This document shows, piece by piece, positions 16,498-24,482 of a stretch of DNA of 64,000 bases (positions are counted from its first letter, which is position 1; the number at the start of each line of letters is the position of its first letter). The position numbers and the translations under genes are program-made. This DNA comes from Rhizobiaceae bacterium (lineage in GTDB: Bacteria; Pseudomonadota; Alphaproteobacteria; Rhizobiales; Rhizobiaceae): NCBI GenBank assembly GCA_028279875.1, contig JANQMU010000126.1, positions 1 through 64,000 on the forward strand. The letters are read 5' to 3'. The notes under the pieces are model-generated. The model ran no database searches and was not told where the DNA came from. It saw only the letters and a program-made list of their open reading frames with translations.

Positions 16498-18303
16498 TTG
16501 GCGTGGGGCTTGCAGAAAGGCTTGGGAAGATTGTCGCGACAGCATGGCCGCGTTGCGGTGCTTGCCGCCGCTCTGCTGTGCGTGTTCACCGCCGGTCCGG
16601 CCTTTGCCGAAACGCGCTCACTCAAGCTCTATTTCATGCACACCAAAGAGCGCGCGACGATCACCTACAAGAAGAACGGGCGTTACCTGCCGGGCGGGCT
16701 CAAGAAGATCAACCGCTTTTTGCGCGACTGGCGGCGCAATGAACCGACCAAAATGGATCCCCGCCTGCTTGATCTGCTGTGGGAGGTCTACCGGGCCAGC
16801 GGCTCGCGAAAACACATCCATGTGGTTTCGGCCTATCGTTCGCCGCAGACCAATGCCATGTTGCGGAAGCGCTCGCGGGGTGTTGCCTCGAAAAGCCAGC
16901 ATATGCTCGGCCGCGCCATCGATTTTTACCTGCCCGATGTGAAACTGTCCAAGCTGCGGCGGATCGGCATGCAGGCGCAGGTCGGCGGGGTCGGCTATTA
17001 CCCGCGCTCGGGATCGCCCTTCGTGCATCTGGATGTCGGCAGCGTACGGTCCTGGCCGCGCATGGACCGCAAGGAACTGTCCAAGGTGTTTCCGAAAGGC
17101 AAGACCCTGCATTTGCCGAAGGACGGAAAACCGCTGCCCGGCTACAAGCAGGCCCTTGCCGATTACAAGAAGCGGGTGAGCAAGAATACGATCCAGGTCG
17201 CCGGGACGACGCGTTCCTCGGGCGGCGGCAATCTGCTTTCCGGCCTGTTCGGCGGAAATGAAAGCAAGGACGAAGCACCGGCCAGAACACCGGCCGCGGC
17301 CCGTCCGCCGGTGCAACTGGCTTTCGTGCCGAAGCCGCAGCCCCGACCGGAACCGCCGGCTGGTGCCGGTGTCCAGCTGGCGTCGCTCGTTTCACAGGAA
17401 ACGACCGGTGAGATCCCGTTGCCGCAGTCGCCCGCTTTGGGCGCCGTCGCCGAAAGCGGCGGTGTCGACATCATACCCGAGACTGTGGGTCTGGTGAGCG
17501 TCGCTTCCGCAACGCCCGACCAGAACACCAGCGCATTCGCTGTCCCGGTCCCTGATTCCGGACCGTTGCAGAGAACCGGCCGGATTACCCTGGCATCGGC
17601 GCAGCCCGGCGTTACGGCCGGCGACCTTCTGCTTGCGCCGGCGACCGTTGAGCCCGCCGATGCGGGTTTGACCGTTGCACCCGGCGAGCCGCTGACCGGC
17701 GCCCTGCCGCTCGACGAAACGGATGACGGGGCACCGAAACTTGCCTTTGTTCCGCGCCCGGCCAGCCGGCCAGCGACGCACTCCTCAGCCGAACTGGCCC
17801 TGGCGGTGGTCACCGACACGGCCGGCGGGGTTCCGATCCCAAGCCCCTCACCCTTCGGGTCGTTGCGCGGCCAGGGCGAGATGGTTGCCCTGCCGCCGGT
17901 TCAGGTGGCGCTTGCCCCGCCATCCGGCGACCTGTCGGCCTCCGGCGCGGTGGTCGGCGGCGGCATCATGGAAAGTGCCTTTGCCCCGGTGTTGAGACCG
18001 CAAAACGGCAAGGGCAGTCGCCCGAACGCCCAGGATGCGGCGGAGACCCGTCGCGGCTCGGTCCGCAAGGAGCCTGTGCTGACCAAGAACCTGGTCACCC
18101 GCCGGACCTTTGCCGCCAACCGGATCGCCGTGATGAAAGCGCCGGCAAAGGCGCCGCACTTCATCTCCGCCTATATGCGTAGCGCCCCCGACACGGTGCA
18201 CATGGAGGGCTTTTCGCCCGAAAACCGGGTCGCCAGCGCGGACCGGTTCAGCGGCCGCGCCGTCAACTTCATGACGGTCGCGCGGTTCGTCATTCGCAAT
18301 TGA
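16498..18303 (+). CDS. DUF882 (YcbK-type, M15-like) cell-wall protein with long low-complexity tail
   Basis: An exported protein of about 601 residues. The start is uncertain: I take the TTG at 16498 because AGGGGA stands about 10 nt before it; a GTG at 16474 would add 8 residues. The signal peptide ends at AGPAFA. The DUF882 domain (about residues 40-190) has a peptidase M15-like zinc layout: VVSAYRSPQTNAML, SQHMLGRAIDFYLPD and SPFVHLDVGSVRSW, giving His, Asp and His ligands. By family it acts on peptidoglycan or binds it. The remaining 400 residues are Pro/Ala/Gly-rich with repeated 'KLAFVPRPASRP' / 'QLAFVPKPQPRP'-like units at about residues 265 and 415. It is a single gene with its own upstream region. 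Confidence 0.85.
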   Translation: MAWGLQKGLGRLSRQHGRVAVLAAALLCVFTAGPAFAETRSLKLYFMHTKERATITYKKNGRYLPGGLKKINRFLRDWRRNEPTKMDPRLLDLLWEVYRASGSRKHIHVVSAYRSPQTNAMLRKRSRGVASKSQHMLGRAIDFYLPDVKLSKLRRIGMQAQVGGVGYYPRSGSPFVHLDVGSVRSWPRMDRKELSKVFPKGKTLHLPKDGKPLPGYKQALADYKKRVSKNTIQVAGTTRSSGGGNLLSGLFGGNESKDEAPARTPAAARPPVQLAFVPKPQPRPEPPAGAGVQLASLVSQETTGEIPLPQSPALGAVAESGGVDIIPETVGLVSVASATPDQNTSAFAVPVPDSGPLQRTGRITLASAQPGVTAGDLLLAPATVEPADAGLTVAPGEPLTGALPLDETDDGAPKLAFVPRPASRPATHSSAELALAVVTDTAGGVPIPSPSPFGSLRGQGEMVALPPVQVALAPPSGDLSASGAVVGGGIMESAFAPVLRPQNGKGSRPNAQDAAETRRGSVRKEPVLTKNLVTRRTFAANRIAVMKAPAKAPHFISAYMRSAPDTVHMEGFSPENRVASADRFSGRAVNFMTVARFVIRN

Positions 18304-18422
18304 TCTGATCGCGTCCGGAAGCGCTCCGCATTGCGCTCGCAAATCAGCTCTGTATTCGTTCTTGGAGTTGAAAGGAACCGATGCTCTAATCGGTTGTTGA
18401 CTCAAGCGGGGACGGATTCGCC

Positions 18423-19943
18423 ATGTTTTCCGGCATCTTGAAATACTGCAAAGACAGGCAGATCTTCCGCTTTTACATCATCATTATTCCGATATTGTGG
18501 GCCATTCTTTTCCTCTCGTTTTATTCCTGGCGTATCGGGATCGATTTTGCTGACGCATTTGCACTGCTGCTGTGGAGCGGGCAGGCGATTATCATGGCGC
18601 TGATGATGGTGCTGAGTGGTGTTTTCATGGGTCGCATGATCGCAGAGGATAAACGTGTGATCCGCGACAAGCTTCCTGCCAGCGAACACCTCAAGCACCT
18701 GGTCTTGCTGCCTTGCTATAACGAGCCGCTCAGTGTTGTCGTGGCGACACTGGATTCACTGGTGGGGCAGACAGTCGGCAAGCAGCTGGTCGTTGTCGTG
18801 AGCTTTGAGGAAAGCAGCCCTGATCTTCCCGAAAGCAAGCGGCTGCTGGAGCAGAAATACGCCGATACGTTCCACGACTTTCATATCACCGTCCATCCGG
18901 CTGGCCTTGCTGGAGAAATACGCGGCAAATGCAGCAATGTTCGGTGGGCGATAAAAGCGGCGCTGGAGCGGGCGAAAGCCGTCGGCAATGCGCTGGATCC
19001 GGCGATGACGACGCTCACCTCGATGGATTCCGACACGATCGTCCACCGTCGATATTTCGAAGTTCTGGGCGACAAATTTCTCCGCAGCGACGAAACGCAA
19101 CGCCTTTCGACAATCTGGCAGGGTGGGCTCTTCTACAATTATGGTCTCGAGGGGGCCTGGTTTTTCACGCGGGTGACGGCCCTTTTGCGGACCGTCTGGA
19201 TGATCGGGTTCAACATTCCCCTTCAGGTCCATCCGATGAGCGTTTCCTCGACATCGGTAAAACTCTGTCAGGACAACGGATATTTTGATCCCACTTACCA
19301 GATGGACGACATGCATTTCTTTGCCAAGTCGATGGCCACACGGCGCGGGAAAGTCAAACTGGCGACGATCCACCTTCCGCTGGTTTGCGGGCCGACATCC
19401 GGCAAGGATTTCGCCGACGAGCTTGGCGAATGGGCATTGCAGGCGAAGCGATGGAGCATCGGCGCATTCGAGATCTTTCACTATATTGCCAGCCAGGCGC
19501 CAAAGCTGGGTGTCATCGTGACCTCGAGGCTGCTTTTGACGATCCTGTTGCTCTACGGCCTGTTCCAAAGCGTTCTATTCGCTTCGACGCTGATCGCATC
19601 GCCGATATGGCACAATGTTCACGATCATGGCATGGCGGAACATGTTGCCTGGGATGTCGTGGCGGTTGTTCCCTGGCTGTTCATTGCCTGGTGTTTTGTC
19701 ATCGATGCGGTCTTTGTCCGGAACTTCGCGGTGCCGGATCGAAAGGTCGGGCTCGGCCGGAACCTGTTTCACTATATTTCCGCGCCATTTGTCATTCTTG
19801 CCTACAATGTCGTCTCGTTCACGGCGCTTCATATCCTCGCGGTAAAGGGCAAGACGGTTTGCACGCACGACATTTCGGCAAAGAACAACCTTCCGCCGGC
19901 GGAGAGCATCGGTTCGCAGAGGGAGCCCCAGCGACAATTCTGA
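18423..19943 (+). CDS. Membrane glycosyltransferase, family 2
   Basis: A 506-residue inner-membrane glycosyltransferase. Two transmembrane helices lie at about residues 17-37 and 45-68, then a cytosolic GT-A domain (about 85-345): LVLLPCYNEPLSVV at the nucleotide-sugar site, SMDSDTIVHR (D-x-D metal motif, residue ~200), YQMDDMHFFAKSM (acid-base region, ~295) and QAKRWSIGAFEI (Q-x-x-RW motif, ~340). Three or four more helices follow (about 360-475). This layout is that of processive polysaccharide synthases and lipid-linked glycosyltransferases; no c-di-GMP-binding PilZ domain is present. It has no operon partners that would identify the polymer. The start ATG follows a GGGGAC region. Confidence 0.85.
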   Translation: MFSGILKYCKDRQIFRFYIIIIPILWAILFLSFYSWRIGIDFADAFALLLWSGQAIIMALMMVLSGVFMGRMIAEDKRVIRDKLPASEHLKHLVLLPCYNEPLSVVVATLDSLVGQTVGKQLVVVVSFEESSPDLPESKRLLEQKYADTFHDFHITVHPAGLAGEIRGKCSNVRWAIKAALERAKAVGNALDPAMTTLTSMDSDTIVHRRYFEVLGDKFLRSDETQRLSTIWQGGLFYNYGLEGAWFFTRVTALLRTVWMIGFNIPLQVHPMSVSSTSVKLCQDNGYFDPTYQMDDMHFFAKSMATRRGKVKLATIHLPLVCGPTSGKDFADELGEWALQAKRWSIGAFEIFHYIASQAPKLGVIVTSRLLLTILLLYGLFQSVLFASTLIASPIWHNVHDHGMAEHVAWDVVAVVPWLFIAWCFVIDAVFVRNFAVPDRKVGLGRNLFHYISAPFVILAYNVVSFTALHILAVKGKTVCTHDISAKNNLPPAESIGSQREPQRQF

Positions 19944-19998
19944 GCGCACGACCGTCAAAAGACCCGGTCTGGCGGCAACGTGGCCCGACGTCGTTTCG

Positions 19999-20262
19999 TC
20001 AGGATTGCGGCGGCGCCTCGACCATGCCGAGCGCGTGAAGATAGGTGTCCAGCACCGCTTCCTGTTCCATGCGCTCGTTCTGATCGAGCTTGCGGATGGA
20101 GATCACCTTGCGAAGCACCTTCGTGTCGAAGCCCATGGCTTTTGCCTCGCCGTAGACTTCCTTGATGTCCTCGGCAATGGTCTTCTTTTCCTCTTCCAGC
20201 CGTTCGATCCGCTCGACGAATGCGCGCAACTGATCTCGGGCAACTCCCTGGGCTTCTGACAT
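19999..20262 (-). CDS. gapR: GapR family DNA-binding protein (DUF2312), copy 1
   Basis: An 87-residue nucleoid-associated protein. GapR of Caulobacter binds overtwisted AT-rich DNA ahead of replication and transcription and stimulates type II topoisomerases. The sequence is helical: residues 1-50 form the coiled coil (RDQLRAFVERIERLEEEKK), then VYGEAKAMGFDTKVLRKVI carries the lysines that contact DNA. It differs from the copy at 42776 only at residue 31 (Glu here, Asp there). The start ATG is preceded by a strong context shared by both copies. This is probably the daughter copy, because its DUF1244 neighbour is reduced to a ghost and it has accessory genes beside it. Confidence 0.93.
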   Translation of the reverse strand: MSEAQGVARDQLRAFVERIERLEEEKKTIAEDIKEVYGEAKAMGFDTKVLRKVISIRKLDQNERMEQEAVLDTYLHALGMVEAPPQS

Positions 20263-20368
20263 GAACGAATCCTGTGCTGTTTGAACGATGCAGACAGGTG
20301 CCCTGCACGGGCCGCTTGGTCAAGGGGATGCAAGCCTCTTTCGGGCGCCTCGGCGCAGGACATCCTGG

Positions 20369-20396
20369 TGGCCGGGATTGTTTGCCGCAAAGGCCG
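20369..20396 (-). pseudogene. Ghost of the 3' end of a DUF1244 gene
   Basis: On the minus strand these ~28 bases read AFAANNPGH, identical to the C-terminus of the DUF1244 protein at 43141-43446, at the matching distance upstream of gapR. The following codon is CAG in place of the TGA stop. Nothing else of the gene is recognisable further upstream. Confidence 0.7.
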
Positions 20397-20454
20397 TGAC
20401 CCACCCCTTGATCGGGGCCGATAAGGTTGTTTGCGATCGCCAAGGCCCGCACGT

Positions 20455-20494
20455 GCAGCTATTGGCAACGTATGAGCGACGGGCTGTCGGTGAT
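20455..20494 (+). repeat. Dispersed ~40-bp repeat, copy A
   Basis: Begins GCAGCTATTGGCAACGTATG and ends GCGACGGGCTGTCGGTGAT. Copies B (21086) and C (21303) share the GCAGCT..TGGCA start and the GCGACGGGCTGTC core. It lies between gapR copy 1 and the first cysteine-rich gene. Confidence 0.75.
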
Positions 20495-20639
20495 ATTCGG
20501 GTTTTGCGCGCCGAGTGACGCTGGACACAAGCCGACCTCACCAAACAGATTGGCGTTTAGAGGAATTCGGTCATCGCAATCGAAAATCTGTTTGGGCAGT
20601 GGTTTACTTAAAACGTAGTCATGCGGACGACCTAAGCCT

Positions 20640-20972
20640 CTATTGACTGCAGCCGTACATTTTGACTTTCACCGTATGAGCTTTGGAATTATTGCTGGTG
20701 CATTGACACAAGCTGCCTTGCGTATCCGACGTCGCATAGCAGGTAATTCCGGCCTCAGGCGAAGAGCAGTTAAAGTTGTCGGAGTTCTTTCCATAACATT
20801 GTACATAGATATTGGTGTGTCCGTTGTCGACTGTCGTGTCTTGCTGACAATGCGAACAGTCGAAGTTAAAGTGCTGGTCTGGATTGTGTTTTTCGGCCAC
20901 CGCTGTACCGGACATTCCCAATCCAACCACGATGGTCATCGTGCCTGCTGCTGCCAAGATCGCGCGAAACAT
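20640..20972 (-). CDS. Small secreted cysteine-rich protein (family member 1)
   Basis: A 110-residue predicted periplasmic or secreted protein of no family I recognise. A signal peptide (about 1-26) ends at GTAVA. The mature chain has eight cysteines: CX2C (CSHC), a single Cys in IYVQCYGK, CX8C (CSSPEAGITC), CXC (CQC) and a last Cys 16 residues after it. It aligns with the gene at 22184 through NPxxxFNF, TTVD-G-T-I-V-C-G, C-SPE-TC and HTVxVxM. The even number and conserved spacing suggest disulfides formed in the periplasm. It is AT-richer than the core genes around it. Function unknown; secreted effector, adhesin or immunity-type protein are all possible. Confidence 0.75.
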   Translation of the reverse strand: MFRAILAAAGTMTIVVGLGMSGTAVAEKHNPDQHFNFDCSHCQQDTTVDNGHTNIYVQCYGKNSDNFNCSSPEAGITCYATSDTQGSLCQCTSNNSKAHTVKVKMYGCSQ

Positions 20973-21085
20973 CTCTCTTGAAATTCCTCAGTTCGAGCAC
21001 CCTCAAAAGGGGCTTCATGGTTGACGTAATCTCGTCGGGCATCAATCCGATGAACGGACTCGTCGACGCAACATTCGCCGCAATT

Positions 21086-21126
21086 GCAGCTGTTGGCAAC
21101 CTAAGAGCGACGGGCTGTCAGCGACC
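21086..21126 (+). repeat. Dispersed ~40-bp repeat, copy B
   Basis: Reads GCAGCTGTTGGCAACCTAAG then AGCGACGGGCTGTCAGCGACC. It is the most diverged copy at the 3' end, and lies about 115 bases upstream of the start of cysteine-rich gene 1. Confidence 0.65.
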
Positions 21127-21302
21127 GTCCTTGATGGCTAGAGGCGGCATGTGAACCGCCTCAAACCGGAGCCTGTCCCAACAAGTTCACAACGAGATTA
21201 GAACCAAATCTTGTCGGAACGCAGGCAATCCGTCACCGCCTCCACGCCGCCCCCAACACAGCGCGTTACGGTGACAGAACGAACCTGGCGGTGTCCGCAC
21301 GC

Positions 21303-21342
21303 GCAGCTAATGGCAGTGTATACGCGACGGGCTGTCGGTGAT
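21303..21342 (+). repeat. Dispersed ~40-bp repeat, copy C
   Basis: Reads GCAGCTAATGGCAGTGTATA then CGCGACGGGCTGTCGGTGAT. Shares CCGCAC(A/G) sequence just upstream with copy A, so homology with A extends to about 50 bp. Confidence 0.7.
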
Positions 21343-21452
21343 GGATGCCGATTTCAGCAAGTGGCTGCGCATCGCAACCTCCTCTATGGAGAAGGTTGAC
21401 TCACAATCACCAGACAAACGGCATCCCATTTATGGGGGGCAGAACCTCGCAC

Positions 21453-21812
21453 TCAGTTTGAGGTGGGACAGTTAAGATCGATGGTCGGGTGTTTGTCATC
21501 CTTGCTGCTATGATTGGTGCAGGTGCAGGCCCAATACCCAACATCGTTATATTCATTCCACGCTGCATGCTTCACGCAAGACAATTGACTCTCACCATTG
21601 GCATGACAAGCCATACTGGAGTTATCCTGAGTCATCCGGACGCCAGTGTCACAATGTCCGTGATAGTGCTTTACCCCTAGTGGTCCGATCTCTTCGTTGA
21701 ATGTGCAACTCGCTTTACTGCAGCTCAATTCTGTCGCTGCCTTGGCAACCTCCGCGCCGCCCCAAAACGCCAGGGCCAGCGCTATGGCTGCGGTTCCAAC
21801 GATACGTTTCAT
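21453..21812 (-). CDS. Small secreted cysteine-rich protein (family member 2)
   Basis: A 119-residue exported protein of unknown function. The signal peptide MKRIVGTAAIALAL... (about 1-25, ending VAKA) is almost the same as that of the gene at 22184, and the 17 bases before both ATGs (GAG(G/A)GATTTGTCGG type) also match, so the two leaders share a recent origin. The mature part is strongly diverged but keeps eight cysteines: CX4C, one in GHC, CX9C, then ACTC (CXC) and a last Cys 16 residues on, in TIDLNC. The CXC-X16-C ending ties it to members 1, 3 and 4. AT-rich relative to core genes. A secreted, disulfide-bonded role is inference. Confidence 0.75.
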   Translation of the reverse strand: MKRIVGTAAIALALAFWGGAEVAKAATELSCSKASCTFNEEIGPLGVKHYHGHCDTGVRMTQDNSSMACHANGESQLSCVKHAAWNEYNDVGYWACTCTNHSSKDDKHPTIDLNCPTSN

Positions 21813-21851
21813 CCGACAAATCTCCTCTGCAGTTCGCGGTCATCAAGCCCA

Positions 21852-21986
21852 TTAAGTCCTTGGTTCGGTCGCGGGGCCCAGTCTTTCATGGAGTTCTTTA
21901 CTTGCGCAATACATGTCCTTCGCGTTCTCGCCCGCCTGCGCCGTTCCTAAGATAAGGAAAACCACCGCCGCCGCAACTGCCATCAT
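21852..21986 (-). CDS. Possible small exported peptide (doubtful)
   Basis: A 44-residue frame starting MMAVAAAVVFLILGTAQAG looks like a signal peptide followed by about 25 residues with one cysteine. The frame is open to 22085, but the extra N-terminus would hide the signal peptide. No clear ribosome-binding site and no similarity to the cysteine-rich family beyond the leader type. It may be a decayed family member in which only the leader survives. Confidence 0.3.
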   Translation of the reverse strand: MMAVAAAVVFLILGTAQAGENAKDMYCASKELHERLGPATEPRT

Positions 21987-22183
21987 TCTATCGCGCGGGT
22001 TCACCGGGGTCTGCTGGTGCACCCGATACGCCGTTCCGTCGAAGAGAACCTGCCGCACGAACGATAGGAACTTCAAACCCACCACACGACGATGTCAAAG
22101 CAGAACCGGCGCCGCCGTTAGGCACAACCAAACCAATCGTTAATTCCCGAATGGGCTCTTACGGACAGCTATCCAAGGGTCGC

Positions 22184-22555
22184 TTAACCGGGATCGTCGC
22201 AGTGTTTGTCCATGGTCACATTCACCGTATGGCTCTCTTTGGTGCCATTGTGGCAGATACAATGGTCGTTGTGGGAGCTGTAACCGCACGTGAGTTTGGT
22301 TTCGGGCGACATGCATTCGTAGTTAAACTGGTACCCCATTTTTTGGGCATACTGCTGCTCATCCAGTCCAAAGCACGTGACGATGATATCCGTCTTTCCG
22401 GGATCGACCGTTGTTTTTTGTGTCGTGTTGTTTGAAGTGAAGTTGAAATTCTTGGTTGGGTTTTCTTGCTCCCCTAAATCGCTCTCTTCTCCGTAAGAGG
22501 TTTGGGAAAAGCAAAGCGCCAGAGCTATGGCTGCGGTTCCAACGATGATTCTCAT
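22184..22555 (-). CDS. Small secreted cysteine-rich protein (family member 3)
   Basis: A 123-residue exported protein. I place the start at the ATG at 22555 (MRIIVGTAAIALAL), preceded by GAGGGGATTTG; the frame continues upstream to 22708 but that part has no signal character. The signal peptide ends near SYG, residue 22. The mature part aligns with member 1: ENPTKNFNF, KTTVDPGKTDIIVTC, ECMSPETKLTC (CX8C), CIC (CXC), SHTVNVTM and a last Cys 17 residues after the CXC. It has six cysteines: the first pair present in the other members is missing, replaced by Ser/Asn/Thr, which suggests that those two cysteines bond to each other. Function unknown. Confidence 0.75.
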   Translation of the reverse strand: MRIIVGTAAIALALCFSQTSYGEESDLGEQENPTKNFNFTSNNTTQKTTVDPGKTDIIVTCFGLDEQQYAQKMGYQFNYECMSPETKLTCGYSSHNDHCICHNGTKESHTVNVTMDKHCDDPG

Positions 22556-23137
22556 CCGACAAATCCCCTCTCGAACGAATGGACGGTGACGATAGAACAT
22601 CAGGCGAATGACAGGATCGCATGATACTCTAACCATGACCTGATCCCACGGCAATGCGCCGGCAGAAGCAGGATGCGGTCTCGGTGTGTCGGCGCACGCC
22701 ACGGCCATTCCAGGCGCTGCTTGATCAGCGCGGATTCCTTCGTTTCGCCTACTGTGTGAGACACTCCTAAAAGCCTCCGAATCGCAACGCCAGGGCCCGT
22801 TGGTCGTTTACATGGTGAGTTATTGAGATTTGTGCCGGCCGCCTTATTTCAACGGACGACGAAAAATGACGACGGGGCACCTGGTTTTGAAGGGGGTCAA
22901 TCTTCAACAATGCCGGTTCTGTTCAACCGAGAAAAAGGCGAGAAAAAGGAATGTGTCTGCTGCAGGAGCAAGGGGTCCTATTGGTCTACAACAGGCCGTG
23001 CAAGGTGCTGATCTGGCGGCTTTGACCAGATTCGGCGTTTTTTTGCGATGCGAGGCGCTGCTCCACAACATCAGGTATTGATGTTCGCGGCAGCGAGCGA
23101 CCAATAATTTACCGCCGCCGGGGAACTGAAAAACGCG
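22556..23137. other. Intergenic region between cysteine-rich gene 3 and the YdjM-type gene
   Basis: About 580 bases. Short frames on both strands (for example 22823-23011) lack a start context and family similarity. A weak stem with ATCTGG/CCAGAT arms around 23009-23029 is followed after 6 bases by seven T's and could be a weak plus-strand terminator. I see no other structure. Confidence 0.35.
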
Positions 23138-24205
23138 ATGGATTCATTGACACAATTCACCCTTGGGGCGGCGATTTCCGCGGTCAGCCTTGGCAGGACA
23201 CTCGGGCCGCGCAAAGCAGCACTTCTTGGCGGTCTCCTGGGCACCATACCCGACCTCGATGTTTTTTTGCCCTTCGATAACCCCGTTGACGCCTTCGTCC
23301 TGCATCGCGGGTGGACCCACTCCCTGTTCGTCCATGCGGCGGCGGCACCGGTGGTCGGTGAACTCCTCGTTCGTTTCATCAAACCGCTGAGAGAGCACAG
23401 GGCCAGAGTCTGGCTGACCGTGTTCCTGTGCTTTTCAACGCACGCCATCATTGATGCGATGACGGTCTACGGGACCCGCATCTTTTGGCCGTTTTATCCC
23501 GATCCGATCGGTGTCGGGTCCATCTTCATCATCGATCCGCTCTACACGCTGCCCCTGCTCATCGCCGTCATCTGGGCGTTGACGCGAAAAAACTGGTCAT
23601 CGCGCCTGCAAGGCGGCCTCACGGCGGCGCTTGTGTTCAGCACGGCCTATATGGGGCTCACCGTCGTTTTGCAGGCCAATGCCGAAAGTCGGGCGAAAGC
23701 CATTTTCGCCCGGGCCGGAATTGACGCGCGGAACGTTTTTGCGACCGCAGGTCCGCTCAATACCATTGTCTGGAAGGTCATAGGGCAGGAAGACGATCGC
23801 TATCATAATCTCTATCTCTCACTCTTCGACGACGATGATCAGGCGAGATTTTACACCCACCCGACCCGCTCGGACCTGACCGCCTGTCTGGGCGGAATCG
23901 ATGCTTTCGAAAAACTCAGATGGTTTAGCCGAGGGTATTACCGGACGGCCTTGCAGGATGGAAAGATCATCGTGTCTGACCTGCGGATGGGTCTCACGCC
24001 AAGCTATGTCTTTCGGTTTGCCATCGCCGAATATAGCGGTGGAATGGTGAGACCGACCCCGCCACAAGCCATAGACGGTCAATTGACGACACTCAGACAA
24101 GACCTGAACTGGCTCGCTGACCGCTTTGTCGGCCAGCCATCAGTCCGGGCGGCCGAGATAATTGCCCCTGAGCAAGAAAAGACAAGCGAATTCGCATCGT
24201 GCTGA
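23138..24205 (+). CDS. YdjM/YfhO-type membrane-bound metal-dependent hydrolase (LexA-regulated family)
   Basis: A 355-residue integral membrane protein of the YdjM family. The N-terminal half holds about five transmembrane helices and the conserved metal-site motifs: IPDLDVFLPF (about residue 38), HRGWTHSLFVH (residue ~55) and FSTHAIIDAMTVYG (residue ~108). The C-terminal half (about 190-355) is soluble. E. coli YdjM is in the LexA regulon, but I see no clear SOS box in front of this gene. The enzymatic substrate is unknown for the family. It stands alone between the cysteine-rich island and the TRAP operon. Confidence 0.85.
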   Translation: MDSLTQFTLGAAISAVSLGRTLGPRKAALLGGLLGTIPDLDVFLPFDNPVDAFVLHRGWTHSLFVHAAAAPVVGELLVRFIKPLREHRARVWLTVFLCFSTHAIIDAMTVYGTRIFWPFYPDPIGVGSIFIIDPLYTLPLLIAVIWALTRKNWSSRLQGGLTAALVFSTAYMGLTVVLQANAESRAKAIFARAGIDARNVFATAGPLNTIVWKVIGQEDDRYHNLYLSLFDDDDQARFYTHPTRSDLTACLGGIDAFEKLRWFSRGYYRTALQDGKIIVSDLRMGLTPSYVFRFAIAEYSGGMVRPTPPQAIDGQLTTLRQDLNWLADRFVGQPSVRAAEIIAPEQEKTSEFASC

Positions 24206-24482
24206 TTGTGCTAGGCAAATCGCGGTCTCAGCGCCGGAAGCGGACGAAAATTTCCTGACTGGCGGAGTGCCCCGAAACAGGGAAGACATTTTGTAGTCGT
24301 GCCGGAATGACAATTTCTGTCAGATCGGTATGGCGAGTGAGTGTCAGTTTCGGTGGTTGCGAGCCTCCGCAACCAAATTAACCTGCTTTTCCAATAAAGG
24401 TGGCGGGATTCTTTATTCTTAGCCTTGTTAGCTTTCAAGGCCTGGGTATCATCCGAATTCAAGCTTGAGCTGGTGTTTCAGG

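Larger units (their letters stand above)
19952..20396. repeat. Duplicated gapR block, copy 1 (with DUF1244 ghost)
   Basis: This block matches 42729-43170 with no gaps across gapR and its 3' flank (constant offset of 22,777 bases), then more weakly through the upstream spacer. At 20369-20396 the minus strand still spells AFAANNPGH, the last residues of the DUF1244 gene that is intact beside copy 2; here the stop codon is lost and the rest of that gene is absent. Confidence 0.85.
20973..21452. other. Intergenic region between cysteine-rich genes 1 and 2
   Basis: 480 bases holding repeat copies B and C and the promoters for the genes on the minus strand. Short plus-strand frames through the repeats give related peptides (RRAVGD), but this reflects the repeat itself; no gene is supported. 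Confidence 0.5.

Noticed and set aside
20427..21399. Short plus-strand frames sharing HxQL-A-Y-RRAVGD
   Set aside because: The similarity is explained by the 40-bp DNA repeat; starts and stops are not conserved.
22823..23011. 62-codon plus-strand frame with CVCC
   Set aside because: The start lacks a ribosome-binding site, no signal peptide, and its cysteines do not fit the 8-Cys pattern.
23138..24205. SOS box before the YdjM-type gene
   Set aside because: I looked for an alphaproteobacterial GTTC-N7-GTTC or CTGT-N8-ACAG site upstream and found no convincing match.
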